From Sapria himalayana (taxonomy: Eukaryota; Streptophyta; Magnoliopsida; Malpighiales; Rafflesiaceae): DNA of 64,000 nt. Where the stretch lies: positions 922,084-986,083 of the forward strand of contig JAREIK010003088.1 of the NCBI GenBank assembly GCA_029783825.1, read 5' to 3'. Shown one piece after another: positions 1 through 11,040 of the stretch; the first letter of the stretch is position 1; each line of letters begins with the position of its first letter. The notes below the pieces were generated by a model. The model was not told where the DNA came from. It saw only the letters and a program-made list of their open reading frames with translations, and made no database searches. The position numbers and the translations under genes are program-made.

Positions 1-168
1 AAGGGGCGGCGCTATTTGAGGGGAGAGGAAGGGGCGGCGCGATTTGAGGGGAGAGGCAGGGGCGGGCGTGTTTGAGGGGAGAGGCAGGGGTGGGCGTGTT
101 TGAGGGGAGAGGCATGGGCGGGCGTAATTGATAGGAGAGGCAGGGGCGGTTGTGCTTGAGGGGAGAGG
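1..168. repeat. 28-bp minisatellite, six copies
   Basis: Six consecutive 28-bp units run from the window edge to about 168. Each has a G-rich part (AGGGGCGGGCG-like) followed by TTGAGGGGAGAGG. Units differ at a few positions and the fifth and sixth are the most diverged. A sharp change to AT-only sequence follows at about 175. The array probably extends left of the window. Confidence 0.9.
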
Positions 169-1068
169 CAAGGGCATAAAATAAAATAAAAATTAATATA
201 TTTTTATATAATATTATTATAAAATATTATTTTATAAAATAAAATAATTATAAATATTATCTTATAAAATAAAATAAAATAAAATATTTTTATTTTATAA
301 AATAAATAATATATATTTATTTTATATAATAAAATATTTTAATTTAATATAATTATTAAATTTTATAAAATACATAATATTTATAATTAATAATTTTTAT
401 TTTTTTTTATTTTTTTATCATGCTGTATTCTAGCCTTATCCGTATCCTAATTTTTTAGAATTTTCCGTGTCCCCGTATCCTGCAGTGTAGTATCCTCATG
501 TCCGTGTCCGTATCCGTGTCCGTGCTTCTTAGCTTATAATTATTATATAGTTATCAAATTAGATATGTTATATGTTATTAATATTATGAATTATTTTCCT
601 AATTTTTTATATCAAATTTATATGAATGTTATTCTTTATGTGCATTAGTATGTATGGTTGACTAATCATTATTATGTCTCGTACATTTTTGTGATACAAA
701 TTAATTATCTAGAAAAGTGAGAGAAGAAATATTATTATAGATCAAATATAAGTATTGAATATAAAATTATTATTTAGTAATATGTTTTGCTTAGATTTTA
801 AATCATATTAAGTATTATACATATATTTTAATAAATATTTTTCTCGTTTATAATATCTTATGACAAAAAGAAATTATTTTTAAAAATGAGATAAAATTCA
901 CTAAATAAATTTTTCTTAGATTTTTTTTTTCAAATTAAATCAATAAATCTCTAAATTCCTAAATTGTATCATACTTGATAAAATATAACATGTTTTTTAT
1001 ATTTTCATTGTATTTATTTATATTTAATAAAATCTTTTATGTATGATTTATATGATATGATATGATAC

Positions 1069-1105
<37 letters not shown>

Positions 1106-1230
1106 ATTTTATTTTATTTTATTTTTATATTTTTTTTTTGTTTTTTTTTTTTATATTTTTTTTTTGTTTTTTTTTTTATATTTTATGATATGATACATTG
1201 TATTTATACATTTTATGGGATGTGTTTCAG
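169..1230. other. AT-rich gene-free stretch with simple repeats
   Basis: Positions 175-420 are almost pure A/T (TAAAATA-type). Positions 440-530 hold an irregular array of CCGTGT/CCGTAT hexamers. Positions 1070-1180 carry (TA)n, then TTTTA repeats, then a duplicated T-rich block. I see no convincing exon. Part of this may be intron of the gene whose last exons begin near 1231. Confidence 0.6.
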
Positions 1231-1792
1231 AGCTGGGAGTGGACGTGTAGCAAAGTTATTCCTCAGCTGTGGGATGTGTTTCAGAATGCCCATCTCGAAG
1301 CATTAGCTATTGCTGTTGTCACGCTGCTTGGTCAACTCGGGAGGCAAGCTTTACGTGTCCATTTTTTTTTATTTTCATTTTTATTTTCCTGTGTTTTCAG
1401 TTATATTTCTGTGTGATTTTTTTTTTTCAATTCTAGCAGCTTTTAATTGTTTGAGTTTGTACAGACTGGGAGCAACTGCTCATGGGTATGATGACGCAGG
1501 AGTTGAGGACTTGAGACATAAATTATCTGCTAGTTTTCTTGCTGTGGAAAGCAGCGGCTCAGGAGCTTTTCCTGTTGAATTGGCCACCGCTACTGCTTTT
1601 CTAGGGCTCTTCTCAACTAGTTATGAAGAAATATTTAAAGATCATGCCAGTCAGCTAGAAATCCACAGTTGTTCTCTCTCCGTGGAGTTTGTAAGGAAGT
1701 GGTTTTCTCGTCTATCGAAAGGGCAGCAGACAATGTTTCTCTGCCTGTTGCAGTCTCCGGGTGTCCCGAGGCGGATAGATGTTCTCCCGTAG
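1231..1792 (+). CDS. 3' end of a conserved plant gene (two exons, 5' part missing)
   Basis: Two coding blocks join cleanly in frame: exon A about 1231-1343 and exon B 1465-1792, ending in TAG. The intron (1344-1464) has a GC donor in the context AG|GCAAGC and a normal ACAG acceptor, so it is a GC-AG intron; reading it as GT-AG would break the frame. The joined product is about 146 residues and looks like real protein (SWEWTCSKVIPQLWDVFQ, then LLGQLGRLGATAHGYDDAG, later EFVRKWFSRLSKGQQ). It ends in a short basic tail. The left edge of exon A is uncertain, because TTTCAG at 1225-1230 could be its acceptor. From memory it resembles the C-terminus of the EMB1611/MEE22-type plant embryo-development protein, but I could not check this. 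No upstream exons are visible, so it is either a gene with distant exons to the left or a truncated copy. Confidence 0.6.
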
Positions 1793-1989
1793 TTAGACTT
1801 TCAGGTGACTCTGATTAAATTATCCTGGTCCTTTTTCCTAATTTTGGCATGATCTGATGAAAAGTTTATGCATCTTAAAAATCTACCTGATTTTGGAACC
1901 CACAATTTGGCCATAGTTGTTTGAGACACACAGCGCATTGAGGCTCAAAAGTCTTTTTTGCCCCTGAGGCACAATGTGTATTAAAGCAC

Positions 1990-2035
<46 letters not shown>

Positions 2036-2962
2036 AGGCTCTTTCTATCAAATATGTATAAAATTATAATTTTTTGTAAAGCATTGTCTATGGTGATATC
2101 AAACAAATAAAATATAATTAATAAATTAATAATTTTCATTATCACAAGTATTTAGAGTGTTATAATAAAATAATATAATTTTAATAATCAGATATAGAAA
2201 ATTCTAAGTCATCAAATATATTATTTTAGTTTTCGTACGTGAGGAAAGAGAGTGAGTCGCTTTTGCTTAGTTCTGATGGTGCCTTGGCTCTAGGTGCGCA
2301 TGAGATGCGTATTTAATAACTATGATTTTGGTCTGGTCCGAGTATTTGAGAAATTCTTGTGCTAATTGGGTTAGTCATGTGTAATCTTGGGGCTCTATGG
2401 TCCTCAAATGACCTAGAGTTTGTTTTTAGAAAGTGAATCATCATCTTCGTGATCATGAAAACTCATATATGTTCATAAACTTTGTCAAAATTTAGTTGCA
2501 CACGCACACACATTACACACACACATCACACACACATTACACACACATCACACACACACACACACACTACACACACACTACACACACATCATGGCTCATT
2601 GTAAGAGGTGCTAATAAATTGAGACGTTCTATATGCTGAGACAACATTGTTTCTAAGAAAAGTATAAAAATTTATCATAAACAATCTCTTGGTGCAAGTT
2701 GGTGCTTAATGGGATTCTGATGCTTTGTTAACTGTAAGTGCACGTGACCGTTGAAATAGAACCCAATACTTGTAGTTAACCTAATACGTGGTTAACTGTG
2801 AGTTAGTATAAGAATCCATCAGCAAGCAAAGAGATGTGTACGGGTCAACTTATTGATGAGAATTTACAAAATGATTAACGGTATTAATTGCATAAGTTAT
2901 ATTTGATTTGATAATAATTAGATAGTTAATCCTATGACGCATGCACTTAAAGAATATTATAA
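1793..2962. other. Gene-free stretch with poly-T and CA microsatellites
   Basis: A T42 run lies at 1993-2034. A CA array interrupted by ATTA/ATCA (CACACATTACACACA-type) lies at about 2495-2590. The sequence around 2335-2430 (GAGAAATTCTTGTG onward) has a diverged second copy at about 3545-3640, so part of this stretch is dispersed repeat. No gene is visible beyond the probable 3' UTR of the preceding exon. Confidence 0.6.
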
Positions 2963-3126
2963 CCCTCTCACAGGGAGCTTAGCTGGTTAAGGCTCTAGGC
3001 AATGCCCAAGAGATCACGAGTTTAAGTCTTACTGGGAATATTTCTTACTTACTTGGTTCTCCGGGGGCCCAGGGGATGTAAGGGACCACGTAAGTGGGCC
3101 CTGAAGCCCTTGGTTTCCAAAAAAAA
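2963..3126 (+). mobile_element. tRNA-derived SINE with 14-bp target-site duplication
   Basis: The element has an internal RNA polymerase III promoter. A box A-like motif (TTAGCTGGTTAAGGC, 2979-2993) is followed about 25 bp later by a box B-like motif (GAGTTTAAGTC, 3018-3028). A tRNA-unrelated body follows and then an A-rich tail. It is bracketed by identical 14-bp direct repeats AAAGAATATTATAA at 2949-2962 and 3127-3140, the footprint of LINE-machinery retroposition. The identical duplications suggest a fairly young insertion. The body contains a near-palindrome, GGGCCC...GGGCCC, around 3066-3105. Confidence 0.85.
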
Positions 3127-3140
3127 AAAGAATATTATAA

Positions 3141-4860
3141 ATCTGATCGTCAAATCTTCTCATGTTAACGATATATCATGTCAACGGTTCTCTCTCACAA
3201 TTATATGTTCAAGTCTCATGATTTCATCATGGTTAGTCAATCTATTTGCTAATGATTGATTAATATTATTATATAAATAATATTTTTTTGAAGAATATAT
3301 TAACGTAGTCAAGTTTAATTTTTTTTTTTCGTATTGCAAAAGTCCTACGCGTCGGACACGGAGATCAATTAATTTATAGTAAATTAAATACCACAATTTT
3401 ATGCAAAAAATAATTTTATTAATTATAATTTTTTTTTTTTGAAACTTCAACTAAATACATGGTTTAAGGTAACCTATGTTTTGGCTGCTCTCAAATAATG
3501 AAAGATGAAAAATGAAACTTTAACAATATTTCATGTCATAAATTAATGTATCTAGAGTATGTGAGAAATTCTTGTGTAAATTAATTAGGTTCGTCATCTG
3601 GGATTATGGTTACTCAATCCACAAATGATATGTCTACATGTTTGTTATTTGAATGTAAATTATTATTATTATAATCATAATTGTTAAATCAAGTTTCGAA
3701 TCGAGAATCAGAATATTTGATTAGTGAATCAAGAATCTAATTCTATCATAAGATTCGTTTTATATTTGTGACAATAGTTAAAGTATATGTAATTTCATAT
3801 AATTAATAAATCGTAAGCTATTTAAATATGTTTAAATAATAAGCTTATACTACATAAATTCTAGATTTTTTTTTCTTTTTTATTTTTCAACTTTTGTTTT
3901 TTTCTCATTTTTTGTTTCTTATCATAAATTCATTATACTTATACCAAACTGTTGGTGTTTTTCTCTGTTTTTTGTTTCTTTTTATTAATTCGTAATACCA
4001 AAAGTTGAATTTATTTTTTTCTAAGTTAATTAATCCATACAGTTGGTAATTTTTTTTGTATTTAATTTTTTATTTTTGTGATTTTTTGAGGATCCTGATT
4101 TTTTGAAAATCGGTTTTAAATCGATTAATGCGAATTAATTTGCGATTCAGCAATTCAGTCTTTGATTCATATATATTTTTGATTTTAATAATACTGATTA
4201 TAATCATAAATAACATTAATTTATAATTTTGATAATAATGATTTTGATAATAATGATGGTCACATCAAAAAACACTCAAATCTTGATCTTTGATATTTTG
4301 CCTAAAAATATTGTTTTGGAGTGATTTTTTGAAATATTAATGTTTTTTTTTTAATTTCCTGATATCTAATGCTACAATTTGGTGCAGGCGAAACATTTGA
4401 AAATTGTGTGAATTTGGCTCGTGAGGTCTAAGTGTAACTCTCAGGTATCCTCGCCGTAAAAGGTATGATTGCTTGAATTTTTGAAAGTGATTTTTTATGT
4501 TATATCTTAGTTGATTTTAAATTTTAGAAAAGTGTTATGTTTTTTATCTTCTTTGTACTTACCCAAGTTACATGCGACCTCTCTTTGGCTTTGCCTTTCA
4601 TGGATGTGATTTTTTCTTTAATTTTAATTTTTTAATTTTTATTTTTATTTTGTTTGACTTTTATTTATTATTATCACATGTATTGTTTTGTAATGTATCA
4701 ATATTTTGAATAATTATATGTAATTAATCAAATTCAATGATTAAAAAGATTATGATATGATAATTGATATATTTTTTTATTAATTATTTATCTTGTTTGT
4801 TTTTTATTGTTCGGGAGCACTTGATGTGATATATGTAATTAATCAAATTAAATAAATTTT
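3141..4860. other. AT-rich intergenic sequence
   Basis: Long T- and A-rich tracts. I see no exon with coding character. A short GC-richer island at about 4380-4475 starts after a TGCAG and ends at CAG|GTATCC, which could mimic a small exon, but it contains in-frame stops. Confidence 0.5.
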
Positions 4861-4869
4861 CTTTTATTT

Positions 4870-5306
4870 TCTCTCTCTCTCTCTCTCGTTCTCTCTCTCT
4901 CTCTCTCTTGTTCTCTCTCTCTCTCTCTCTCGCTTGTTCTCTCTCTCTCTCTCTCTCGTCTCTCTCTCTCTCTCGCTCGTCTCTCTCTCTCTCTCTCGCT
5001 CGTCTCTCTCTCTCTCTCGCTTTTCTCTCTCTCTCTCTCTCTCTCTTCATGTCTCTCTTCTCTCTCCCCTCTCTCTCTTACTGTCTCTCTCTCTCTCTCT
5101 TACTGTCTCTCTCTCTTTTATTGTCTCTCTCTCTCTCTCTCTTCATGTAACCTTGTCTTTCCTCTCTTCCCTCTCCTCCCCCCCTCTCTCCTCTCTCGCT
5201 CCTCTCGCCCCCCTCTCCTTGCCCTCTTTCCTCTCCTCTCTCCTCTCTCTCTCTCTTCACAGACACACACACACACTCACTCACTCACTCTCTCTCTCTC
5301 TTCCCG
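4870..5306. repeat. CT/TC microsatellite block
   Basis: About 440 bp of nearly pure pyrimidine (CT)n with TCGCTCGT, TTCATG and CCCC interruptions, ending in CACACA and CTCACTCA variants. Open frames on both strands here (poly Ser-Leu, poly Arg-Glu) are artefacts of the repeat. Confidence 0.95.
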
Positions 5307-5310
5307 TTCT

Positions 5311-6190
5311 CTCTCTTCTCATTCTCCAAAACTTAATCCTAATTGAACCCTAGACCATTGAACATGGTATCAATGTGATGTTTTTGGTGAAGTGGTTGTG
5401 GGAATCACAGGTTGGTTGTGATGGCGATGCTAGTGATGTTGTATTATAATAGAGAAATATTCATATACAATAGGTATTTTCTTCCATGATCATGCCTATT
5501 AATCCTGCACGTTATGTTTGATACCTCTATTCATACAATGTACATACATGATAGGATTCGCTCTTAGCCATGCTCCAGCGAGTCTTGTATCACATTAGCT
5601 GATCTAGTTTGGATTCTCATCAGAGGTTTTGTTTGTGCTACTGCTAGAAAGGAGAGTGTAATCTACTTGTTCACACCCGCACACAAACTATGTGATAGAA
5701 TAAAAATAAAATAATATATTAAATTAAATTCAATTTATTTTATATCAATCTCTTGGTAATAATTATTTTGTTTGGAATAATAATAATTATTTTTTTTTCT
5801 CATTTTATGTCCAGGTGAAGGTAACAAAGATTTTTGTGATGCAGCCGTGGTCCGCCCACACTGCTCGGCTTCGTTTTTTTTTTTTTTGCCATATTTATAG
5901 TAGAGGTAATTGTAATTTTTTTTTCTCGAAAAATTCAAACTCGGGTCTTGTTTGGTTCGTGGTAATTTTAATGAAACTACAGCTCTTTGTTTTTTTTTTA
6001 CCTTATTTGCGTAGCAGCAGCATTGCTGCGATAGTCGTAAAAACTTCAAATTTTTTACCCTTGAAATTTAAAAAACCATTTAAATTTTCAACTACCCACT
6101 CTTTGAACGATGACTAAGGTTAATAAAACATTTCTACTGTGCTCCCTTCGTCTTAACATTAAATTTTGCATGGTTCATGTCTCCTTTTCC
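5311..6190. other. Gene-free AT-rich stretch
   Basis: No gene or clear transposon is visible. Short open frames at about 5735-6117 run through T and A homopolymers and have no coding character. Confidence 0.45.
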
Positions 6191-6194
6191 TTTC

Positions 6195-6275
6195 AGTCTC
6201 TCTCTCTCTCTCTATTTCTCACCAACCCCCTAGAGAGAGGTATATATATATATGTGTGTGTGTGTGTGTAGTGAT

Positions 6276-6335
<60 letters not shown>

Positions 6336-6350
6336 AAGAGAGAGAGAGAT
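6195..6350. repeat. Compound CT / GT / GA microsatellite
   Basis: (CT)n near 6197-6215, then TATATA and (GT)n at 6241-6270, then a (GA)n tract of about 70 bp. Frames through it encode only Arg/Glu, Cys/Val or Ser/Leu repeats. Confidence 0.9.
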
Positions 6351-6546
6351 ACTGCAAATGTGGGCTACACTGGCCTTGCGTTTGCAGTTGGGTGGTGGAT
6401 GGTAGACTTTTTTAGAGGAGCAACCAAACAAATGGCAGTGGCTTTAATTATTGTTTGTCTATATGTTCAAATGTGTACATGAGTGCTTGTGTGTGTGTGT
6501 GCATGTGTGTGTGTGTATGTATTTATGTTCATGTGTGTGATTAAAT

Positions 6547-7082
6547 AAAAGTAGAATCTCTTTAAATTATTACTCTAAATTAATCTAAATAATTGTTTTT
6601 TTTTGGACTTTTAAAAATAACAATTTAATTATATGATACAATTAATATTGTAAATTAATAATTTTAGTGAAGCGTGATTTTGATATTATTTATTTATTTT
6701 TTTTTAATTTAAAATCTAGCTGGAGCTCATTTTTAATTTTTTATGAGTAATTAGTTTCAAAGTTATTACATCATATTCAACGTCATCATCAATATTAGTT
6801 TAATGGTCGTCATTTATACCGGGGAAATCTAGTAGACTAATGAAATTTATTGTGTTATGGCGATCGAGATCACTAATAATGACCGCAAGTTCATGAGCAT
6901 CATTTTTAATTAATATGATATATAAAGTAATCCGTAACTTTATTAAATGTATTTTTTAAAAAATTCAATTTTGTTGAATTTCAAAAATAAATTAATAATT
7001 ATTAATTTATCGGTTAATTAATTTATCTATTAAAAAAAATCTATTGTTAATAATATTAATTTATCAGGGTTTTATTATATAT
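6547..7082. mobile_element. Possible MITE-like AT-rich element
   Basis: The left edge (AGAATCTCTTTAAATTATTA) and the reverse complement of the right edge (AATAAAACCCTGATAAATTA) are similar. They recall the AAACCTC...TAAATTAATA ends of a common plant MITE type. I see no clear target-site duplication and the edges are approximate. Confidence 0.3.
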
Positions 7083-7099
7083 ATATTATCTCAATTGCA

Positions 7100-7890
7100 T
7101 TATAGGTGATGTGTACACACACACGGGCGCACGCGCACACACAAGCATAAGAATGAGATAATGCATGCCATTTTGACAAGCCCATTGTTGCCATATATAG
7201 TGAAATATATTAACATAAAAACTCCTTTGCAATATATATATAGTGAAATATATCACAAGAAAATTAAAAAAAAAATAATTCAAAAACTTTTAAAAATTTG
7301 TGTTTGTTTCTGTGTGCGCGCGTGTATGATGTATATTTGACAATGATTTCAATTCTATATATGTATGTGTGTGTGTGTGTGTGTACATACGCACATATAT
7401 ATAATATATATTTCACAATGATTTCAAATGTCTTTGTGTGTGTGTGTGCGTATGTATAGACACACACACATTGTAGTATATATATGTGTGTCTATATATA
7501 TTCATTATATATATTGTATATATATTTATAAAGGTTTTCATCTACACAACATGCACATTTGAAATCATTTTCAATTTATATATAGCTATATATAATATAA
7601 ATAGGAGTATATACCACACACACACACAATATATTATATATATAATGAATATATATTAGACTTGCATGTGTGTTTGTCTTTATGTATACACACACACAAA
7701 CACATTTGAAATCATGTTCAAACACACACACACACACACACACACATCATGTGTGTATGTAGATGTTCATTATATATATATATAGTGTGTGTGTGTGTCT
7801 GTGTGAAAGTTCTTGTTTTATTTTTTATTATTTTTGTTTCATAAATCATATGCTTTTGGTAATTTTTGAAAGTGTGTGTGTGTGTGTAAA
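7100..7890. repeat. Cluster of CA/GT and TA microsatellites
   Basis: At least eight separate (CA)n, (GT)n and (TA)n tracts occur here, interleaved with recurring phrases such as CATTTGAAATCAT and TTTCACAATGATTTCAA. A short TA/CA-rich unit has therefore been copied several times in both orientations. No gene is present. Confidence 0.85.
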
Positions 7891-8347
7891 AGATACATAG
7901 AACAATAAAAAAACTATGTTATAAAAACCAGGATATTCTAGGTTCGGCATATCAAAGATAAGTTTCCTAAATATTTTTTGGTAATCAATAATTTAATTCG
8001 TATGATTTAAAATGTGGTGGTTGCTTGAACATTGTTCCAAAGTCATTTACTAAATTGCCAAGACATTGACAGTCGCTCTAGGTTCCCGTCCCTTCCTCTT
8101 CCCCGCTGATTTCTCCCCCTCATATTGAATGTTGTTTATCGCGAGGTCGCTTTCACACATACTCACACATGCTGGTTTGGGTAGGTGCAACGTGAAATGG
8201 GATTCTATTAGTTCTATACCTTTTTTTGCGCTATGTATTCAAGCTCATTTGACTAACTGCAATGGCAGCTTTCTCTCTCCCTCTCCCCCCCAGTTTTCAA
8301 CGTGACATGACCATCGCACCACGTCGCCTGATCTTCCCAGTTCCTCC

Positions 8348-8357
8348 TATATATAAG
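8348..8357 (+). promoter_or_regulatory. TATA box of BBE-A
   Basis: TATATATAAG lies 77 bp upstream of the start codon at 8434. Transcription would start around 8375-8385, giving a 5' leader of about 50-60 nt with no upstream ATG between about 8380 and 8434. Confidence 0.65.
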
Positions 8358-8433
8358 AGAACCAACCCAGCTTAGATGCTGCAACTCAACCTTCATCACA
8401 GCCAGAGCCACCACGACGAGATACCGAGTGAAA

Positions 8434-10141
8434 ATGTCGATATCCAGCTGGGGTTTGTCCTTGCTGTTTGTTTTGATCTTCACATCAACAACCCAATGCA
8501 CATCGTCATCATCTTCTTCCATCCTGGCGAAGAACTTCAAGAGATGTTTTCGTGTCACAAATGGTGGTGCTCGTGGCGGATCTTTGCTCTACCTGCCCGA
8601 TGACTTCCTATTTCATCCTCTCCTAAATTCTACTGCTCAAAACCTTCGCTACTTGGGCAACTCCTATGCCAAACCTGTGTTCATCTTCGTCCCTTTCTAT
8701 GAGTCTCAGGTTCAAAAAGCTGTTATGTGTCTGAATTCGACGAGGATTCACTTTCGGGTCCGTAGCGGCGGTCACGACTACGAGGCCGTCTCTTACGTTT
8801 CCCAGATCGAAACTCCCTTCGCCATCATAGACCTGCACAAGTTGCGCAACATCTCCGTTGATGTCGCCAATCGAACTGCGTGGGTTCAGGCCGGAGCAAC
8901 GATCGGCGAGGTTTACTATAAAATATCACAGAAAAGTGATGTTCTTGGATTCCCTGCTGGCATATACACCAGTCTAGGCATTGGAGGACACATTACAGGT
9001 ACCTAAGAGCGTATATTTCGTTTTCTTTTTCCCTAACTAAACAACAATTATAATACTCGTTGGCTATGTTCTTTTCATGTCATTGATGGTAGGTGGAGCA
9101 TATGGTGCCATGATGCGCATGCACGGTCTCGGTGCAGATAACGTAATCGATGCGCGAATAGTCGTCTCCGATGGGAGAGTTCTGGATCGCAGTACCATGG
9201 GAGAGGATTTGTTTTGGGCAATCAGGGGAGGAGGCGGTGGCAGCTTTGGAATCATTCTTGCTTGGAAACTTAAACTCGTTCCAGTGCCTCCGGCCGTTAC
9301 TGTTTTTACCGTCGTTAAAACAACCGAGCACGACGCAACCAGAGTTCTCCACATATGGCAACAAGTTGTTAATAAGTTAGATAGGCGTCTTTTTATCAGG
9401 GTTATCATTGAAGCCGATCAATCCAAACCTGGATACAACGGGAGATTCATAACAACTATATATTCATCATTATTCTTGGGCTCCAAGAGAGAGCTTCTTG
9501 ACATAATGAAAGCTCGTTTCCCAGCACTGGGCTTGAAGGAAACGGATTGCACTGAGACGAGCTGGATCAATGCGGTCATGTACATCGCCGGATACCCAGC
9601 TGGTACAAAACCCAGAGTTTTGCTCGACGGGACTTCTCTTTTCAAGAACTTGTTCAAAGCAAAATCAGATTATGTCCAGCAGCCATTTTCAGAGGCTGTG
9701 ATAGAGGGGTTGTGGGGGATACTACTGAGAGAAGAGAATCCATTAATGACTTTGGTTCCATATGGCGGGAGGATGAGCGACATCAATGCGTCTGCTATTC
9801 CATTTCCTCACCGAGAGGGAAACATATTCAAGATTCAGTACATAACAACTTGGAAGTGGAACAGCACAGAAACTACTCAGCAGCATGAACGTCGGATAAG
9901 TAGGCTGTACGAGTACATGACTCCATACGTCTCCAAAAATCCAAGAGCTGCTTATGTTAATTATAGGGATCTTGATTTAGGCATGAACAACGGCCTGGGT
10001 GATTATGCATCGTTCCGCCAGGCACTTTCTTGGGGTGAAAGCTACTTCAAGGGTAATTTCCGTAGGCTGGTTCAAGTCAAGGCCAAAGTTGATCCCTATA
10101 ATATTTTCAGACATGAGCAAAGCATACCCATTTTTCACTAA
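8434..10141 (+). CDS. Berberine bridge enzyme-like FAD-linked oxidoreductase BBE-A (one intron)
   Basis: Exons 8434-8998 and 9093-10141 join in phase 1 across a 94-bp GT-AG intron and encode 537 residues, the usual family length. The order is: a signal peptide (about 1-22); the cysteine pair Cys38/Cys99 expected to form the conserved disulfide; the FAD-binding domain with RSGGH (His114, the 8-alpha-histidyl anchor), Tyr116 and Tyr192; and a C-terminal BBE domain ending in [13 protein letters not shown]. Lys435/Gln437 (FKIQY) and Tyr479 (NYRDLDLG) match the active-site set of monolignol-oxidoreductase-type members. N-glycosylation sequons are at 65, 101, 139, 146, 420 and 445. The oddity is [11 protein letters not shown]: the residue that forms the second, 6-S-cysteinyl FAD bond in most relatives is Tyr178, and the oxygen-gate position is Leu181. 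I infer a secreted, singly linked flavoprotein that works mainly as a dehydrogenase. The substrate is unknown. The start is the first ATG after the TATA box and opens directly into the signal peptide. Confidence 0.93.
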
Positions 10142-11040
10142 GGATGCACCGTGCCTGTACTTTATTATCTTTGTCGATGGATCCTTGATTGGTGACTATC
10201 CTTTTTCACCCTAGATCTTTTTTTACCATTGTTATTCCCTTTGTGAAACCTAATAATGATGTTTGTTTTCACGTGTTTTTTTTTTTTACCTTTGTTTTCA
10301 TGTTTTTTACCATACATCCTTGATTGGTGCCTGCACTTAATTTTCTGTTTTGTTTCCTCAAGTTGATGTTTCGTCTAGATATTTTTAAGTGGCCTTATTA
10401 TTAAGGACCTTATTATTAAGCACCTTATTAAAATAACACCTTATTTTAATACCTACCATTGGAGTAAAAATATGTTTAGGGGTGTAAGAATAGAGTAATG
10501 CCATTGGAGTTGCTCTTATACATTCAGATTGATTGAGAAAATCTAGCATAGCTTCAATTATCCTCTAATCCAAAATAGAGAATCTTCAATTTTCATAATT
10601 TTGGATTCCGAGATTCCTACACATGCAGCCCATTGAGTTCCCTCCCCAGTCCTATGTTTATTGTGGCCCCCTAGTAAGTGCAATGCTCTATCTAAATGGA
10701 TTGTGAAAATCCAAAATAATAAATCATCAAACACTTGACCCTTAGAGGCTGGTAGGGTATACTTTATATTCATTGAGCTCAATTGTCCATCAAACCATTA
10801 TTTTTGATAAATTCAGTTTGTCGCATATTCATTAATAATAAGGTGTTGAGTATGGCTACGTGGTGAGCCAAAAATTTTTGATAAATCTACTTTGCAGTAA
10901 TCCGAATGGCTGAAATTGCTTGTTTAAGATAGGAATATTCAGTTTCCATGTTAACCAAGATTTTGCTCACATAATAGATTGGTTGTTGATTTCTTTGAGT
11001 CTTCTCGAAAAAGAGTTGTAGTAATCAAAATCATAGATAT
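10142..11040. other. BBE-A 3' flank with a possible MITE remnant
   Basis: The T-rich 3' UTR lies just after the stop codon. At about 10380-10520 there are repeated ACCTTATTA phrases. The block contains CCATTGGAGT twice and ends GGAGTTGCTCTTA. Its reverse complement begins GAGCAACTCCAATGG, an end sequence often seen on plant MITEs. No gene is visible. Confidence 0.4.

Noticed and set aside
2979..3028. A possible tRNA gene suggested by box A and box B motifs
   Set aside because: No cloverleaf or acceptor stem can be formed, and the flanking 14-bp duplications and A tail show it is a SINE.
3053..3259. A 68-codon frame
   Set aside because: It starts inside the SINE and runs across its A tail and target-site duplication.
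4784..5353. Several open frames of 68-139 codons on both strands
   Set aside because: They are translations of a CT/GA microsatellite (poly Ser-Leu, poly Arg-Glu) with no protein-like composition.
6166..6482. Open frames rich in Arg/Glu, Cys/Val or Ser/Leu
   Set aside because: Compound microsatellite artefact.
9064..9408. Minus-strand frames of about 94 and 114 codons opposite BBE-A exon 2
   Set aside because: Shadows of the real coding strand in a GC-richer exon.
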